Source: Pseudomonadales bacterium
GTDB taxonomy: Bacteria; Pseudomonadota; Gammaproteobacteria; Pseudomonadales; Azotimanducaceae
NCBI GenBank assembly: GCA_028281885.1
Contig: JANQJA010000008.1
Span: forward strand, 124,001 to 188,000
DNA length: 64,000 bases
Direction of reading: 5' to 3'
The stretch's first letter is position 1. The number at the start of each line of letters is the position of its first letter. The position numbers and the translations under genes were made by a program. The notes below the pieces were generated by a model that was given only the letters and a program-made list of their open reading frames with translations, was not told the DNA's origin and searched no databases. Shown piece by piece: positions 10,055 to 19,353 of the stretch.

Positions 10055-10528
10055 TCAGTCTGCGTAGCCGTGTAATCCCGGTAAAGGGACCAGATCCAGG
10101 GAACGCCCTCGTTCAATGCAGAACGTCAGCAATTCACCCAGGAATCGATTGATCTGGGACTTTTCATCAGGTTGGTACATGTGGCGATTAGGGGTCTGAT
10201 ATCGATACCTGAAGTTGCGGTGTCGCTGAAAGCTGACCACTTCGGCCGATTTCACATCATGGTACAGGCGCACTTCGAGTACCGGCCACCTGACCCAGGG
10301 TTTATCCTCTTCATTCGAGACACGCACCGTGAGCATGGTCGTGAACGGACAACGCTCATTGATGGTAATGCTGACAACCGCGCCATCATCCGTCGTGCCT
10401 TCGATACCGAACTCTATGAAGTCCGTTTCCATCAGCGATGGAAACAGGCGAAGCAGTCGAATGTAGTTCGAATCACACTCTGCCATATCGGCGACCAGAT
10501 TCGGAATGTATCTGCGATTTTGAGTCAT
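10055..10528 (-). CDS. yqiB: YqiB family protein (DUF1249)
   Basis: A protein of about 157 residues from the ATG at 10528, with GTG and TTG codons just upstream as alternatives. The sequence is soluble, with no signal peptide or membrane helix. It contains LRLFPSL, VRLYHDVKSAEVVSFQ and a basic RYRYQTPN stretch, as in the DUF1249/YqiB family. Homologues sit next to parE, cpdA or nudF in enterobacteria, as here. The biochemical function is unknown; the E. coli gene has been studied mostly as a small protein affecting motility and metabolism. It is followed by the parE leader. Confidence 0.75.
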   Translation of the reverse strand: MTQNRRYIPNLVADMAECDSNYIRLLRLFPSLMETDFIEFGIEGTTDDGAVVSITINERCPFTTMLTVRVSNEEDKPWVRWPVLEVRLYHDVKSAEVVSFQRHRNFRYRYQTPNRHMYQPDEKSQINRFLGELLTFCIERGRSLDLVPLPGLHGYAD

Positions 10529-10618
10529 CAACACTGGTTGAAAGTTCTAATGACAAAAAGGGTAACACATCAATTGGCTGCCTTGATGATTAAAAATCGC
10601 TTGAAATACAGTGCGAAA

Positions 10619-11878
10619 TCAGTTCGACGTTAATCTGTCAAGTACCATCGATTCGATTCGGTCCAGGGCACCACGATTTCTCTCCATCACCTGGTCAGCA
10701 CTTTTAATCATCCGCTCTCGAACATCCGATGAGGTAAACAATTCCTTCAACACGACGGTTAATTCCTGCGAAGACTCGATCACTTTCATTGCACCCGCGT
10801 CAACAAACTGTTGCGCGATCTCCTCAATGTTGAACAGACAAGGCCCCATGACGAATGGCGTACCCAGGCTGGCCGGCTCCATGGGATTGTGACCGCCGAC
10901 TTCAGAGAGACTACCGCCAACAAATGCAACCTCCGCCAATGCATAGAAGTAGATGAGCTCACCCATCGTATCCACCAGCAGTACCTGCGTATCCGCCGAA
11001 CAGTCAATGCCCTGGCTGCGACGCCGTACCTGGACTCCTCGCTTCCGACAGAGCGCTTCAACTTCGCCGTTCCGGTTAGGATGACGCGGCGCCAGCACCA
11101 GCAACGACTCGGGCTGGTTTAGGTGGACAAAGGCGTCAATCATTGCCGATTCTTCGCCAGCGTGAGTACTGGCGCCGAGTACTACTCGGCGGCCGCCCGT
11201 CAGTTTACGCAGCTGCCGAACGCGATCCTCCAGGTCCGCCGGATGTGCCACATCAAATTTGATACTCCCCGCGACCAGCAACTTCTCGGCAGCAAGTCCA
11301 AGCGCAGTAAACCGATCCCCCTGGCGCGGGGACTGGCAGGCCACCACCGAGACATTGCTCAACATCTCCTGCGTCAGCGCACCAAGCCTGGCATAGCGAC
11401 GGGCCGACCGATCAGACATCCTTGCATTGACCATCAGACTATCAACCTGACGAGATCGCGCCTCAGCCAGGATGTTTGGCCACAGCTCTGTATCAACGAT
11501 CACAAGAAGCGCCGGTCGGACTCGATCAAAGAACCGCCGGACAGCGCCCGGCAGATCATAAGGCGCGTAGGCATGAGTCACCCGACCTGAAAACAGGCTC
11601 CGGACCCTGGCCCGACCAGTTGCTGTTGTCGTTGTGACGTAGACCGGAATGGAACGCGCCAGCAGTCGCTCAATCAGAGGCGCGACTGCATTGGTTTCCC
11701 CGGCTGATACGGCATGCACCCACACGGGTCGCTGATCGTCTGAACGCGCCACATATCCCAGTCGGTGAGCCATGTCGGCGCGATAAAGCGGTTCCGAACG
11801 TGATCGCCACAACAGTCGAAGTAACGCGAGGGGCGTCAGCAACCAAAACAGCACACTGTAGAAACGACGATTCATCAT
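10619..11878 (-). CDS. waaA: 3-deoxy-D-manno-octulosonic acid (Kdo) transferase
   Basis: WaaA (KdtA) transfers Kdo from CMP-Kdo to lipid A precursor at the cytoplasmic face of the inner membrane. The 419-residue length fits the family. An N-terminal hydrophobic anchor (YSVLFWLLTPLALLRLLW) is followed by a GT-B fold. Family signatures are VHAVSAGET, the DTELWPN segment and the C-terminal nucleotide-sugar site around GGHNPMEPASLGTPFVMGP. Tandem ATGs occur at the start. It is divergent from the FAD oxidoreductase gene. Other LPS core genes lie about 2 kb further along. Confidence 0.93.
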   Translation of the reverse strand: MMNRRFYSVLFWLLTPLALLRLLWRSRSEPLYRADMAHRLGYVARSDDQRPVWVHAVSAGETNAVAPLIERLLARSIPVYVTTTTATGRARVRSLFSGRVTHAYAPYDLPGAVRRFFDRVRPALLVIVDTELWPNILAEARSRQVDSLMVNARMSDRSARRYARLGALTQEMLSNVSVVACQSPRQGDRFTALGLAAEKLLVAGSIKFDVAHPADLEDRVRQLRKLTGGRRVVLGASTHAGEESAMIDAFVHLNQPESLLVLAPRHPNRNGEVEALCRKRGVQVRRRSQGIDCSADTQVLLVDTMGELIYFYALAEVAFVGGSLSEVGGHNPMEPASLGTPFVMGPCLFNIEEIAQQFVDAGAMKVIESSQELTVVLKELFTSSDVRERMIKSADQVMERNRGALDRIESMVLDRLTSN

Positions 11879-11921
11879 CGGATCGAGAATAGCAGAACCC
11901 TGTCCGTTCGGCGGCGCTTGT

Positions 11922-11927
11922 TATAAT
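11922..11927 (+). promoter_or_regulatory. Putative -10 element before the oxidoreductase pair
   Basis: TATAAT, preceded by a TTGT, lies 31 bases upstream of the TTG start at 11958 in the waaA divergent gap. No clear -35 is seen 17 bases upstream. Confidence 0.4.
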
Positions 11928-11957
11928 CGGGCGTCTCTATTCAGATGGTCGTTATTC

Positions 11958-13127
11958 TTGCCTTCTAGTCATAGCCATGTCGTCATCGTGGGTGGCGGCA
12001 TCTGCGGACTCTGGTTGCTGGCTTCCCTTCGAAGTGCAGGCATCAGCGCGATCCTGCTTGAGAAGGAGGCGCTGGGCTGTGGCCAGACATTGGCATCCCA
12101 GGGGATGATCCACGGCGGCATCAAATACACCCTCGGCGGCTTCACCACGCCCGCTTCGGAAACCATTGCCTCGATGCCTGAACGATGGCGGCGCTGCGTG
12201 GCAGGAAGAGACTCGATTGACCTGCGCGGCGTCAATCTGCTGTCCGAGGATTACTATTTGTTCTCTGACAATCGACTGTCATCCAGGATCACTGCCTTCT
12301 TTGGCAGCCGGTCACTGCGCGGCCGGATCGAGGCGCTGTCACGGAAACACTTTCCGGTCGCCTTCCAGAACGAGGCGTTCAACGGCACCCTCTACCGACT
12401 GGAAGATCTGGTACTGGATTCAGCCTCGCTGCTGGATGTTCTGACGAAGGCCCACCGGGCCCATATCTTCCAGGCATCGCCAGAAGTCATCACAGATTCA
12501 CAGGGAAAAATCCTTGAGCTTAAAATCGGCGACGGGAACGCCATCACCGCAGAACACTTTATCTTTGCCGCCGGCGCCGGTAATGCCGAGCTGCTGGCCG
12601 ATACCAATCTCTCGGACATCGAGATGCAGCGACGACCACTGAAACAGGTACTGGTCAGGTGCCCCGAACTGACGCGCATCTATGCTCATGCAGTGGCCGC
12701 ATCCGCCGGTGCCAAACCGCGGGTCACCATCACCACCCACCAGCGAAAAGATGGCGCTCTGGTCTGGTACCTGGGAGGCAATCTCGCGGAAACGGGCGTT
12801 CGTCGAAGCAATGAGGACCAGATCAGGGCTGCAAAACAGGAAATGACCGAGCTGTTCCCATGGATTGACTGGACCAGGGCCGACTGGGCAACACTGCTGA
12901 TTGATCGGGCAGAGCCAGCCAATCCTGACCGTAGCCGACCGGATGCACCGTTTTTCTTCACGCGCAGCAACGCCACGGTTTGCTGGCCGACCAAACTGAC
13001 GCTCACACCACTGTTGGCCGACGAGGTCCTGGCAGGACTGTCCATCGACAGGAATCTCCCCGTCTCAAACCCGGACCTGCCGTTGGCGCCCACGGCTGAG
13101 CCACCCTGGGAAACGCTGTTGTCATGA
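11958..13127 (+). CDS. FAD-dependent oxidoreductase of the DAO family
   Basis: A 389-residue flavoprotein. It begins with a Rossmann dinucleotide site (VVIVGGGICGLWLL) and contains GCGQTLASQGMIHGG, typical of D-amino-acid oxidase/glycerol-3-phosphate dehydrogenase-like enzymes. A second FAD-contact motif (FIFAAGAGNAELL) is mid-protein. The start is a TTG at 11958; no in-frame ATG is available close to the Rossmann motif. The ATGA overlap with the next gene implies translational coupling to an aldo/keto reductase, so the two may act on one substrate. The substrate cannot be told from the sequence. Confidence 0.75.
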   Translation: MPSSHSHVVIVGGGICGLWLLASLRSAGISAILLEKEALGCGQTLASQGMIHGGIKYTLGGFTTPASETIASMPERWRRCVAGRDSIDLRGVNLLSEDYYLFSDNRLSSRITAFFGSRSLRGRIEALSRKHFPVAFQNEAFNGTLYRLEDLVLDSASLLDVLTKAHRAHIFQASPEVITDSQGKILELKIGDGNAITAEHFIFAAGAGNAELLADTNLSDIEMQRRPLKQVLVRCPELTRIYAHAVAASAGAKPRVTITTHQRKDGALVWYLGGNLAETGVRRSNEDQIRAAKQEMTELFPWIDWTRADWATLLIDRAEPANPDRSRPDAPFFFTRSNATVCWPTKLTLTPLLADEVLAGLSIDRNLPVSNPDLPLAPTAEPPWETLLS

Positions 13128-13894
13128 GGCGCTTCAGCAGCGATCAGTACCGGTTCCTGGCGCCCGATCTGGCTGTCTCGCCACTCGGACTTGGCACGGT
13201 AAAACTGGGCCGCAATACCGACGTCAAGTACCCGGCCTCATTCACGCTACCGGACGACAATACCGTGCGCCAGCTGCTGTCCTGCGCACAGGAAGCAGGC
13301 ATCAACTTCATCGACACGGCGCCCGCCTATGGTCAATCCGAAGAGCGGCTCGGTCAACTGCTCGATAACCGCCATGACTGGATCGTTAGCACCAAGGTGG
13401 GTGAGATTTACGAGAATCAGCAGTCACGATTCGATTTTTCAACATCGACGACACTGGCCAGTGTCGATCGCAGCCTGACCCGACTCCGAACGGATTACCT
13501 CGATGTTATCCTGGTACACGCCGATGACAACGATGTTGACGTTATCCGGCAGACCGACGTGATCGAAACGCTGCTGCGCCTGAAGGAAGCGGGAAAAGTC
13601 AGGGCAGTGGGCGTTTCAACCAAGACTGTTCAAGGCGGCAGACTTGCACTGGCGCTTTGCGACACGGTCATGGTGGCCTATAACGTCGACGACACCAGCC
13701 AGGGCGCGGTTATCGAAAAGGCACAAGCACAAGGCAAGTCCGTGATCGTCAAAAAGGCGCTTGCCAGCGGGCACGCGGGAGAACCGGCGGATGCACTTCG
13801 CTTCGCACTGACACCGCCGGCTGTAGCAAGCGTGGTAGTGGGGACAATCAGCCCGGCTCACCTGGAAGACAATATCAATGCCGTCGCTGGCTGA
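13124..13894 (+). CDS. Aldo/keto reductase
   Basis: A 256-residue TIM-barrel NADPH-dependent oxidoreductase. The catalytic tetrad is recognisable: Asp and Tyr in FIDTAPAYGQSEERLG, Lys in WIVSTKVGE and His in DVILVHADD. At about 256 residues it is shorter than the usual 280-330, with a reduced C-terminal end. It overlaps the FAD oxidoreductase by 4 bases. The substrate is unknown; the pairing suggests a two-step oxidation/reduction of one metabolite. It converges on hldE with a 24-base gap. Confidence 0.8.
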   Translation: MRRFSSDQYRFLAPDLAVSPLGLGTVKLGRNTDVKYPASFTLPDDNTVRQLLSCAQEAGINFIDTAPAYGQSEERLGQLLDNRHDWIVSTKVGEIYENQQSRFDFSTSTTLASVDRSLTRLRTDYLDVILVHADDNDVDVIRQTDVIETLLRLKEAGKVRAVGVSTKTVQGGRLALALCDTVMVAYNVDDTSQGAVIEKAQAQGKSVIVKKALASGHAGEPADALRFALTPPAVASVVVGTISPAHLEDNINAVAG

Positions 13895-13918
13895 TGGCCT
13901 TAACGGAACGATGTTGGC

Positions 13919-15334
13919 CTAGAGTTCCTTGATCTTCTGCGCCAGCGCTGTCGTCGATATGCCTTCAACAAGCTTGAGGACGCGAACGTCACCGCCATAC
14001 TCCCGCACGATATCGGCGCCCACGACCTGATCGATACCATAGTCTCCACCCTTGACCAGGACGTCCGGTTTCAGCTCCCGCAATAATGTTTCCGGTGTAT
14101 CTTCAGGGAAGGCCAGCACCCAGTCGACGGCGGAAAGTCCGGCCAGCATGGTCAGGCGACGGTCAATCGGGTTGATGGGCCGACCGTCACCCTTGAGCCG
14201 ATGCACACCGGCATCGTCATTCACCGCAACAATCAGTCGATCGCCATGTTCCCGGGCCTCGCTCAGGTAATCCACGTGTCCGGCATGGAGGATGTCGAAG
14301 CAGCCATTGGTAAACACCACCCGCTCACCCCGAAGGCGCGCTTCCTCAACCACGTGAACCAGTTGTTCGCGCGTCATGATGCCATTGCCCCAGCCCACCG
14401 CTTCGGCTACCTCGAGACGCAACTCCGGACCGGATACGCTCGAGGTTCCAGGCCTTGAAACAACGACGCCGGCGGCATAGGTTGCAAGCCCCATGGCATC
14501 TGCATGGGTTGCACCCGCCCCGAGTGCGGCCGCGAGTACCGCGACGACGGTATCTCCGGCGCCACTGACATCGAACACTTCCCGCTTCCTGGCTGGCAGG
14601 TGTATCTCGGGCATGTCTTTTCTGATCAACGTCATACCTTCGCTGTGTCGCGTCACCAGAAGCGCGTCAATGCCGATGCGCGTAATCAATGCCCGCCCCT
14701 TGTCAATGAAATCAGCCTCACTGGTCCACGGACCCACGGCCTTTTCAAACTCATGCAGGTTGGGCTTAAGCAGCGTTGCTCCCTGGTACACGGAGAAATC
14801 CTTGAACTTCGGATCAACCAGCACTGGCTTGCCCGCCTTTCTTGCCGCTTCGATCAGCGGCCCCGGCTGCGCCAGGACTCCCTTATCGTAGTCCGACAGC
14901 ACAACCACATCGGCACTGCCGAGCGGTGCCGTGAACAATGGCAGCAATCGATCATTGGAGATTGACTGGACCCGTTCAAAGTCAGCTCGCAGCAACTGTT
15001 GCTGATGGGACACAATGCGTAACTTGGTGGCCGTCACAAAGTCGGGGTCTGCCAACAGGTGATGGGTAATCCCCGCCGAGTCCAGCTTGGCGCGCAGCAT
15101 GCTCGCCGATTCGTCCTCGCCAACCACCGCAACCAGCGAAGCGCCGGCGCCAAGCGCGGCGACATTCAGTGCAACGTTAGCGGCACCACCCAGTCGCTCT
15201 TCCGTATCCCGAACGTCCACCACGGGAATCGGCGCCTCCGGTGAAATTCGTTCCGCGGTGCCATGCCAATAGCGATCCAGAATCGCGTCACCAATGGTCA
15301 GCACCGTCGTCGTGTCGAAAAGAGGAATCTGCAT
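13919..15334 (-). CDS. hldE: Bifunctional heptose-7-phosphate kinase / heptose-1-phosphate adenylyltransferase
   Basis: HldE (RfaE) makes ADP-glycero-manno-heptose for the LPS inner core. The 471 residues hold an N-terminal PfkB-type kinase (about 1-315) with GGAANVALNVAALG and the anion-hole/catalytic motif DVSGAGDTVVAVLA. The C-terminal nucleotidyltransferase (about 340-471) starts with VFTNGCFDILHAGHVDYL, containing the HxGH ATP site. Both halves are intact. It is the last gene of a minus-strand run with a GT4 transferase, WaaP-like kinase, waaC and waaF, which use its product. Confidence 0.95.
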   Translation of the reverse strand: MQIPLFDTTTVLTIGDAILDRYWHGTAERISPEAPIPVVDVRDTEERLGGAANVALNVAALGAGASLVAVVGEDESASMLRAKLDSAGITHHLLADPDFVTATKLRIVSHQQQLLRADFERVQSISNDRLLPLFTAPLGSADVVVLSDYDKGVLAQPGPLIEAARKAGKPVLVDPKFKDFSVYQGATLLKPNLHEFEKAVGPWTSEADFIDKGRALITRIGIDALLVTRHSEGMTLIRKDMPEIHLPARKREVFDVSGAGDTVVAVLAAALGAGATHADAMGLATYAAGVVVSRPGTSSVSGPELRLEVAEAVGWGNGIMTREQLVHVVEEARLRGERVVFTNGCFDILHAGHVDYLSEAREHGDRLIVAVNDDAGVHRLKGDGRPINPIDRRLTMLAGLSAVDWVLAFPEDTPETLLRELKPDVLVKGGDYGIDQVVGADIVREYGGDVRVLKLVEGISTTALAQKIKEL

Positions 15335-15346
15335 AAAAAAATGTTA

Positions 15347-16465
15347 TCACACGGTGTCCGGTACAAACCCCAGGTTCGTCAGTTCCCGGGACAGCGCCGC
15401 AGGTGTGTAGTGCTGCAAAAGTCGATCATAGGCAGACTCGCCCAGCGCTGCCCGCTGTTCAGGTGACAGGGCCAGGGCCCGCTGTAGTGCGCTGGCAAGT
15501 GAACTGACCTGTCCCGCCTTGAACGTGACCGCGATGTCAGCGGCGATTTCGCCGGGGCCTCCGGCATCGCTGCAGACGATGGGCCGGTGCGCCAGCATCG
15601 CTTCCAGCAGGACCACGCCAAACGCTTCCTGACGACCGGAGGGAAGCACGAAAAGATCGAACCCCTGCATCAGACGGTAGGCAGCATCGATATGTCCGGC
15701 AAAACGGACCCGCGATTCAATGCCTCGTGCCCGCACCTTGGCGCGAAGCGATGGCCCCAACGGGCCATCACCCACAATCACAAGTATCACCTTTTCATGC
15801 GCCCCGCTGATTTCGCCAAACGCATCAATCAGTACGTCGTGTTCCTTCTTATCCACCAGGCGGCCCACCGTCCCAATCACGAACTGATCACCATCGACGC
15901 CCAGTTCGCGACGTGCACCGTTCGCTGGTAAAAGGTCATCAGCGCGCGCGGGGTCTATCACATTTGGCAACATCAATAGCCGTTTGCGAACCCGCAATGC
16001 ACCGCAGTCACGTTCGATATCGTCACAAACAGAATTCGACACACCGACCAGCGTGACACGTTGCTGCCACCACACTGGCAGGCGGCGATGAAATCGGCGA
16101 AATACACCATGTTCATGAACGAGACTCAGCACCCGGCCAAAATCAAGGAACAACGCGAGAATGCTTGCAAAATAGAGCGGCCGATAGCGATGAGTGATCA
16201 CCAGATCAAACCGCTGCCCTTTCAGTCGGTGGTAGAGCAGGTATAGAGTATCGAGCTTAAGGCCCCGCATCGCCCGATGCGGACGTTCCAGGAACTCCAC
16301 CCTGTCACCGCCAACCTCCTGCACGACCGATTCATTCTCATCGCCACACAGAAAAAGCGTAGTCACCTCCGCATCGGCGAACGCATCCGTGAACTGCCGG
16401 CAGATACTCCGGAACGGCCCCGCATAATCGTGGCAGAGCTGCAGCACGTGTAGTCGCCCGGACAC
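15347..16465 (-). CDS. GT4-family glycosyltransferase (LPS core)
   Basis: A 372-residue GT-B glycosyltransferase. The N-terminal half binds acceptor (LQLCHDYAGPF); the C-terminal half has the nucleotide-sugar signature region GRLVDKKEHDVLIDAF and the E-x7-E stretch (RQEAFGVVLLEAML). It starts with GTG at 16465, whose G is shared with the stop of the upstream kinase gene, so the two are coupled. By context it should add a sugar to the LPS core. It occupies the position of waaG-type genes but its N terminus is not typical WaaG, so donor and acceptor remain open. Confidence 0.75.
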   Translation of the reverse strand: MSGRLHVLQLCHDYAGPFRSICRQFTDAFADAEVTTLFLCGDENESVVQEVGGDRVEFLERPHRAMRGLKLDTLYLLYHRLKGQRFDLVITHRYRPLYFASILALFLDFGRVLSLVHEHGVFRRFHRRLPVWWQQRVTLVGVSNSVCDDIERDCGALRVRKRLLMLPNVIDPARADDLLPANGARRELGVDGDQFVIGTVGRLVDKKEHDVLIDAFGEISGAHEKVILVIVGDGPLGPSLRAKVRARGIESRVRFAGHIDAAYRLMQGFDLFVLPSGRQEAFGVVLLEAMLAHRPIVCSDAGGPGEIAADIAVTFKAGQVSSLASALQRALALSPEQRAALGESAYDRLLQHYTPAALSRELTNLGFVPDTV

Positions 16466-17280
16466 TATAGCGCCTGCAGCGATTGCAATCGGTCGGAGTC
16501 CTGACCGAATTCATCGACATAGAGCCGGCAGGCTCTCCTAACCACCTGATGCCAGAACCGGCTGCGTCTTGATATCGCGGCGCTCACGCCCATCGCCGAA
16601 TAGATACTGACAAATCGGAGATAGTCACGGGAACTCAAGCCAATATCTGCACTGGAGAACAACAAGCCAGCGATGTCCTTCACCAGCCACCGCTGCGGTG
16701 TCCGCGGCCGAACCTGGGCGCGATGCAGATCGATCACATGCAGTCTCGGCGTTGGTTCGTACAACGACGACTGATCCACATGGAAATGGCAGATATAAAG
16801 ATCGCGATGGTTTACACCAGCCTGGTGCATCATCCGGGTCAGCCGCGCCACCTCTTCTACCAGCCTGCGCCGGACCTGAGCTGGCACTGTCTGTTGTAAG
16901 AACAAGGTCTCAAGACTAATGGAATCTTTCAGTTCACGGGTCACAATCACCGATTGCCTGGTGGCCGGGTTAGAGCCGCGCTCAAAAAAACCCACCACCT
17001 CCATGGTCGGAACACCTGCCGCCCGCAGCCTCGCAATCGCTTTTCGTTCGCTTTCGGCAGAGACAACCGGCAGCCTGAGACTCAGCAGATTCTTGAAGAT
17101 CTCGCGCCAGCCAACGCCGAAATGAAGCTTGGCAAAATAAGCCTCGCCGCCATGCTCAAACCGAAAAGTACGCCGTCGGGCGACCTCCCGATAAACCTCT
17201 CCCTCCATCCGGGCGAGGCTCTCGAAGAACGACGCCCCGTCGCCCAGCGCGGCGAGGTCCGCTGCGATCTCACACCTCAC
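16465..17280 (-). CDS. waaP: WaaP/RfaP-like LPS core heptose kinase
   Basis: A 271-residue protein kinase-like enzyme of the Kdo/WaaP family. Visible motifs are the conserved Lys in EAYFAKLHFG, the catalytic loop GVNHRDLYICHFHVD with its HRD, and the metal-binding Asp in HVIDLHRAQV. The family phosphorylates heptose I of the LPS inner core with ATP on the cytoplasmic side, which strengthens the outer membrane. The start is a GTG at 17280, 7 bases after the waaC stop; no ATG precedes it without deep overlap. Neighbouring heptosyltransferases support the role. Confidence 0.85.
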   Translation of the reverse strand: MRCEIAADLAALGDGASFFESLARMEGEVYREVARRRTFRFEHGGEAYFAKLHFGVGWREIFKNLLSLRLPVVSAESERKAIARLRAAGVPTMEVVGFFERGSNPATRQSVIVTRELKDSISLETLFLQQTVPAQVRRRLVEEVARLTRMMHQAGVNHRDLYICHFHVDQSSLYEPTPRLHVIDLHRAQVRPRTPQRWLVKDIAGLLFSSADIGLSSRDYLRFVSIYSAMGVSAAISRRSRFWHQVVRRACRLYVDEFGQDSDRLQSLQAL

Positions 17281-17287
17281 GTGGGGA

Positions 17288-18295
17288 TCACCCTGACTCG
17301 TCCATCATGATTCGAAGCTGCTGCCAGACAGAGACTGGCGTCAATGGTCGATAACAGGGTGGGTAAACTCCTGCCTTGTCATCGTCAAGCTGACAGGTTC
17401 TGGACAGGCAGGGTGCGCAGCTCAGTTCCCGATCCGCAAAGACAACCTGCATGCGTCCAATGGGGCCGGTCAACACCGGATCTGTTGAACCGTACAGCGC
17501 AACCTGGGAGATGCCCAACGCCGCCGCCAGGTGACCAAGCCCTGTATCAACGCAGACTGAGCCCGCACAACCGGAAATACACCCAACAAGCTCACTGAGG
17601 CTCAATCCATAGATCACTTCGTCGCCTTCCGCAGCCAGGCGTTTTGCCCGGGCAAACTCGGCTTCATTGCCCGCCGGAATCAACAGTCGATATCCGTCGC
17701 CGCGAATCAGGTCGGCCAATTCACCCCAATAGGTTTCCGGCCAATGCTTGGAAGGCCAGGTCGTGCCATGAAGGAGCAGTACCGCGCGATCCTTTATCGC
17801 GTTCCCGTTGATCGCGAAGTCCGGCGCGGTGGCAGGCAATTGATAACCCAGCGCCGCGCTGAACAATGCACGAACTCTGTCGATGGCATGCCTGCCACGA
17901 TCCACCGGGTACGAAAACGCGTAGGTTTTCGCCGCCAGCCGTTCCCGCACCGAATCCTCATCGAGTCCGGCGACCGGCGCACCAATGGCGCGCCCGACAA
18001 GGCTGCTCTTGATGAGGCCCTGGGCATCAATGATGAGATCATAGGCCTCGGGTCGAGCCCTGGTTCGCACTCGCATCAACTCGCGAACAATCCCGAGAGG
18101 ATTACGCCGCATGCGCCTGAACTCGACCGGATACACGCGAGATACCCCCGGATGAAGCGCCGGGATGTCAGCGAAGCTCTTCTCAACCACCCAGTCCAGG
18201 GTTACGCCGTCAAGTGAGGCGCAGGCATCGCTAACCGCAGGCAGGGAATGAACAACATCTCCAAGGGAGGACATCTTGATGACCAGGACCTTCAC
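17288..18295 (-). CDS. waaC: LPS heptosyltransferase I
   Basis: WaaC adds the first heptose to Kdo2-lipid A. The GT9 fold starts with KVLVIKMSSLGDVVHSLPA and has the ADP-heptose site around VCVDTGLGHLAAALG and ALYGSTDP. I start at GTG 18295 (335 residues) because GGAAGG lies just upstream and the family motif begins at once. A longer in-frame ATG at 18508 would add about 70 Arg-rich residues inside waaF and is rejected. The C-terminal CAPCLSRTCQ cysteine cluster, also seen in waaF (CSPCFKRICP), is typical of these transferases. Confidence 0.92.
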   Translation of the reverse strand: MKVLVIKMSSLGDVVHSLPAVSDACASLDGVTLDWVVEKSFADIPALHPGVSRVYPVEFRRMRRNPLGIVRELMRVRTRARPEAYDLIIDAQGLIKSSLVGRAIGAPVAGLDEDSVRERLAAKTYAFSYPVDRGRHAIDRVRALFSAALGYQLPATAPDFAINGNAIKDRAVLLLHGTTWPSKHWPETYWGELADLIRGDGYRLLIPAGNEAEFARAKRLAAEGDEVIYGLSLSELVGCISGCAGSVCVDTGLGHLAAALGISQVALYGSTDPVLTGPIGRMQVVFADRELSCAPCLSRTCQLDDDKAGVYPPCYRPLTPVSVWQQLRIMMDESG

Positions 18296-18317
18296 GACAG
18301 AACCTTCCACGACACCA

Positions 18318-19352
18318 TCACGAGACCGCCGCCCGATCAACGATGGACGACAGCTTGTCCGGCAGGAGCTGGACCAGGCAGTTCTTGTGGCCAAGCGGGC
18401 AGATTCTCTTGAAACACGGGCTGCACGCGAGTTCCATCGACAGTGTCGTCGCCTTCGATGACAAGGGCGGCGTAAATGCCGATGAGGTAGACCCATAGAG
18501 TACGGCAACGGGTACGTCCAGCGCCGCCGCCATATGCATCAGCCCGGAATCATTACTGATCACCTGACGACAAAGCGCCAGCAGGTCCACCGCTTCAATG
18601 AGCGAGGTTTGACCGGCGAGCGAGCGACAGTGAGATCGGTGCTCCGCTCGCAGCTGATTCAACACCGAGTCTGCGACCGAGATATCGCCCGGGCCACCAA
18701 AGATCCAGACCTGCATGCCGGCCTCAATGGCGCGGTCCGCCACCGCGGCAAAGTGCCCGGTCGGCCAGCGTTTGGCATCGCCAAACTCGGCGCCCGGACA
18801 AAGTCCGAGCACCGGACGGTCAGTCGACAGCGCCAGGCGATCACATGCCTCACGCTGGTTCGCGGTATCGACCGTAAGCCGGGGCGGCTCGGGTTCGGGC
18901 ATTTCGGCACCGGCGCGAACGCCAAGGGCGACAAATCGGTCGACCATACGTGGCAATCTCGCCGCATTTAACATTCGCATGTCATTGATCAGCAGGTAGC
19001 GGTATTCGCCACGAAAGCCAGTCCGAACAGGAATGTTCGCAAAGAAGGGGATCAACGCCGACTTCAGCGAATTGGGTAACACGATGGCATCCGTGTAACC
19101 GGTTTCACTAAGGTGCCGGGCCAGGCCGAGTCGATAAGATATCTGTAGTTCACCATGGCCTGATTTCATCAGGATGCCACGGTCAACTTCCGCCATTCGT
19201 GCAACCAGGGGCATGCTCGCTCCGGGCGCCAGCACATCAATGCCGGCTTCCGGGTAGCGCTGCCGAAGAAGTCGATACAACGATTGCGACATAATCATGT
19301 CGCCAACCCACGACGGACCGACAATCAGGAAGCGTTTGCCCGCCGAGGTCAT
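18318..19352 (-). CDS. waaF: LPS heptosyltransferase II
   Basis: A 344-residue GT9 enzyme that adds the second heptose. The N terminus RFLIVGPSWVGDMIMSQSLY is the WaaF hallmark (the WaaC version has KMSSLGD). The C-terminal ADP-heptose site includes VISNDSGLMHMAAALDVP. It lies one base after the ilvE stop and 22 bases before waaC. The order glnE-ilvE-waaF-waaC matches the Pseudomonas arrangement as I remember it. Confidence 0.94.
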   Translation of the reverse strand: MTSAGKRFLIVGPSWVGDMIMSQSLYRLLRQRYPEAGIDVLAPGASMPLVARMAEVDRGILMKSGHGELQISYRLGLARHLSETGYTDAIVLPNSLKSALIPFFANIPVRTGFRGEYRYLLINDMRMLNAARLPRMVDRFVALGVRAGAEMPEPEPPRLTVDTANQREACDRLALSTDRPVLGLCPGAEFGDAKRWPTGHFAAVADRAIEAGMQVWIFGGPGDISVADSVLNQLRAEHRSHCRSLAGQTSLIEAVDLLALCRQVISNDSGLMHMAAALDVPVAVLYGSTSSAFTPPLSSKATTLSMELACSPCFKRICPLGHKNCLVQLLPDKLSSIVDRAAVS

Positions 19353-19353
19353 C

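Noticed and set aside
15347-16465. Naming the GT4 gene waaG
   Set aside because: Position fits, but the N-terminal sequence does not look like canonical WaaG, so no symbol was given.
18296-18508. N-terminal extension of waaC
   Set aside because: It would be Arg-rich, would overlap waaF almost entirely, and the family motif begins at the GTG at 18295 with a good ribosome binding site.
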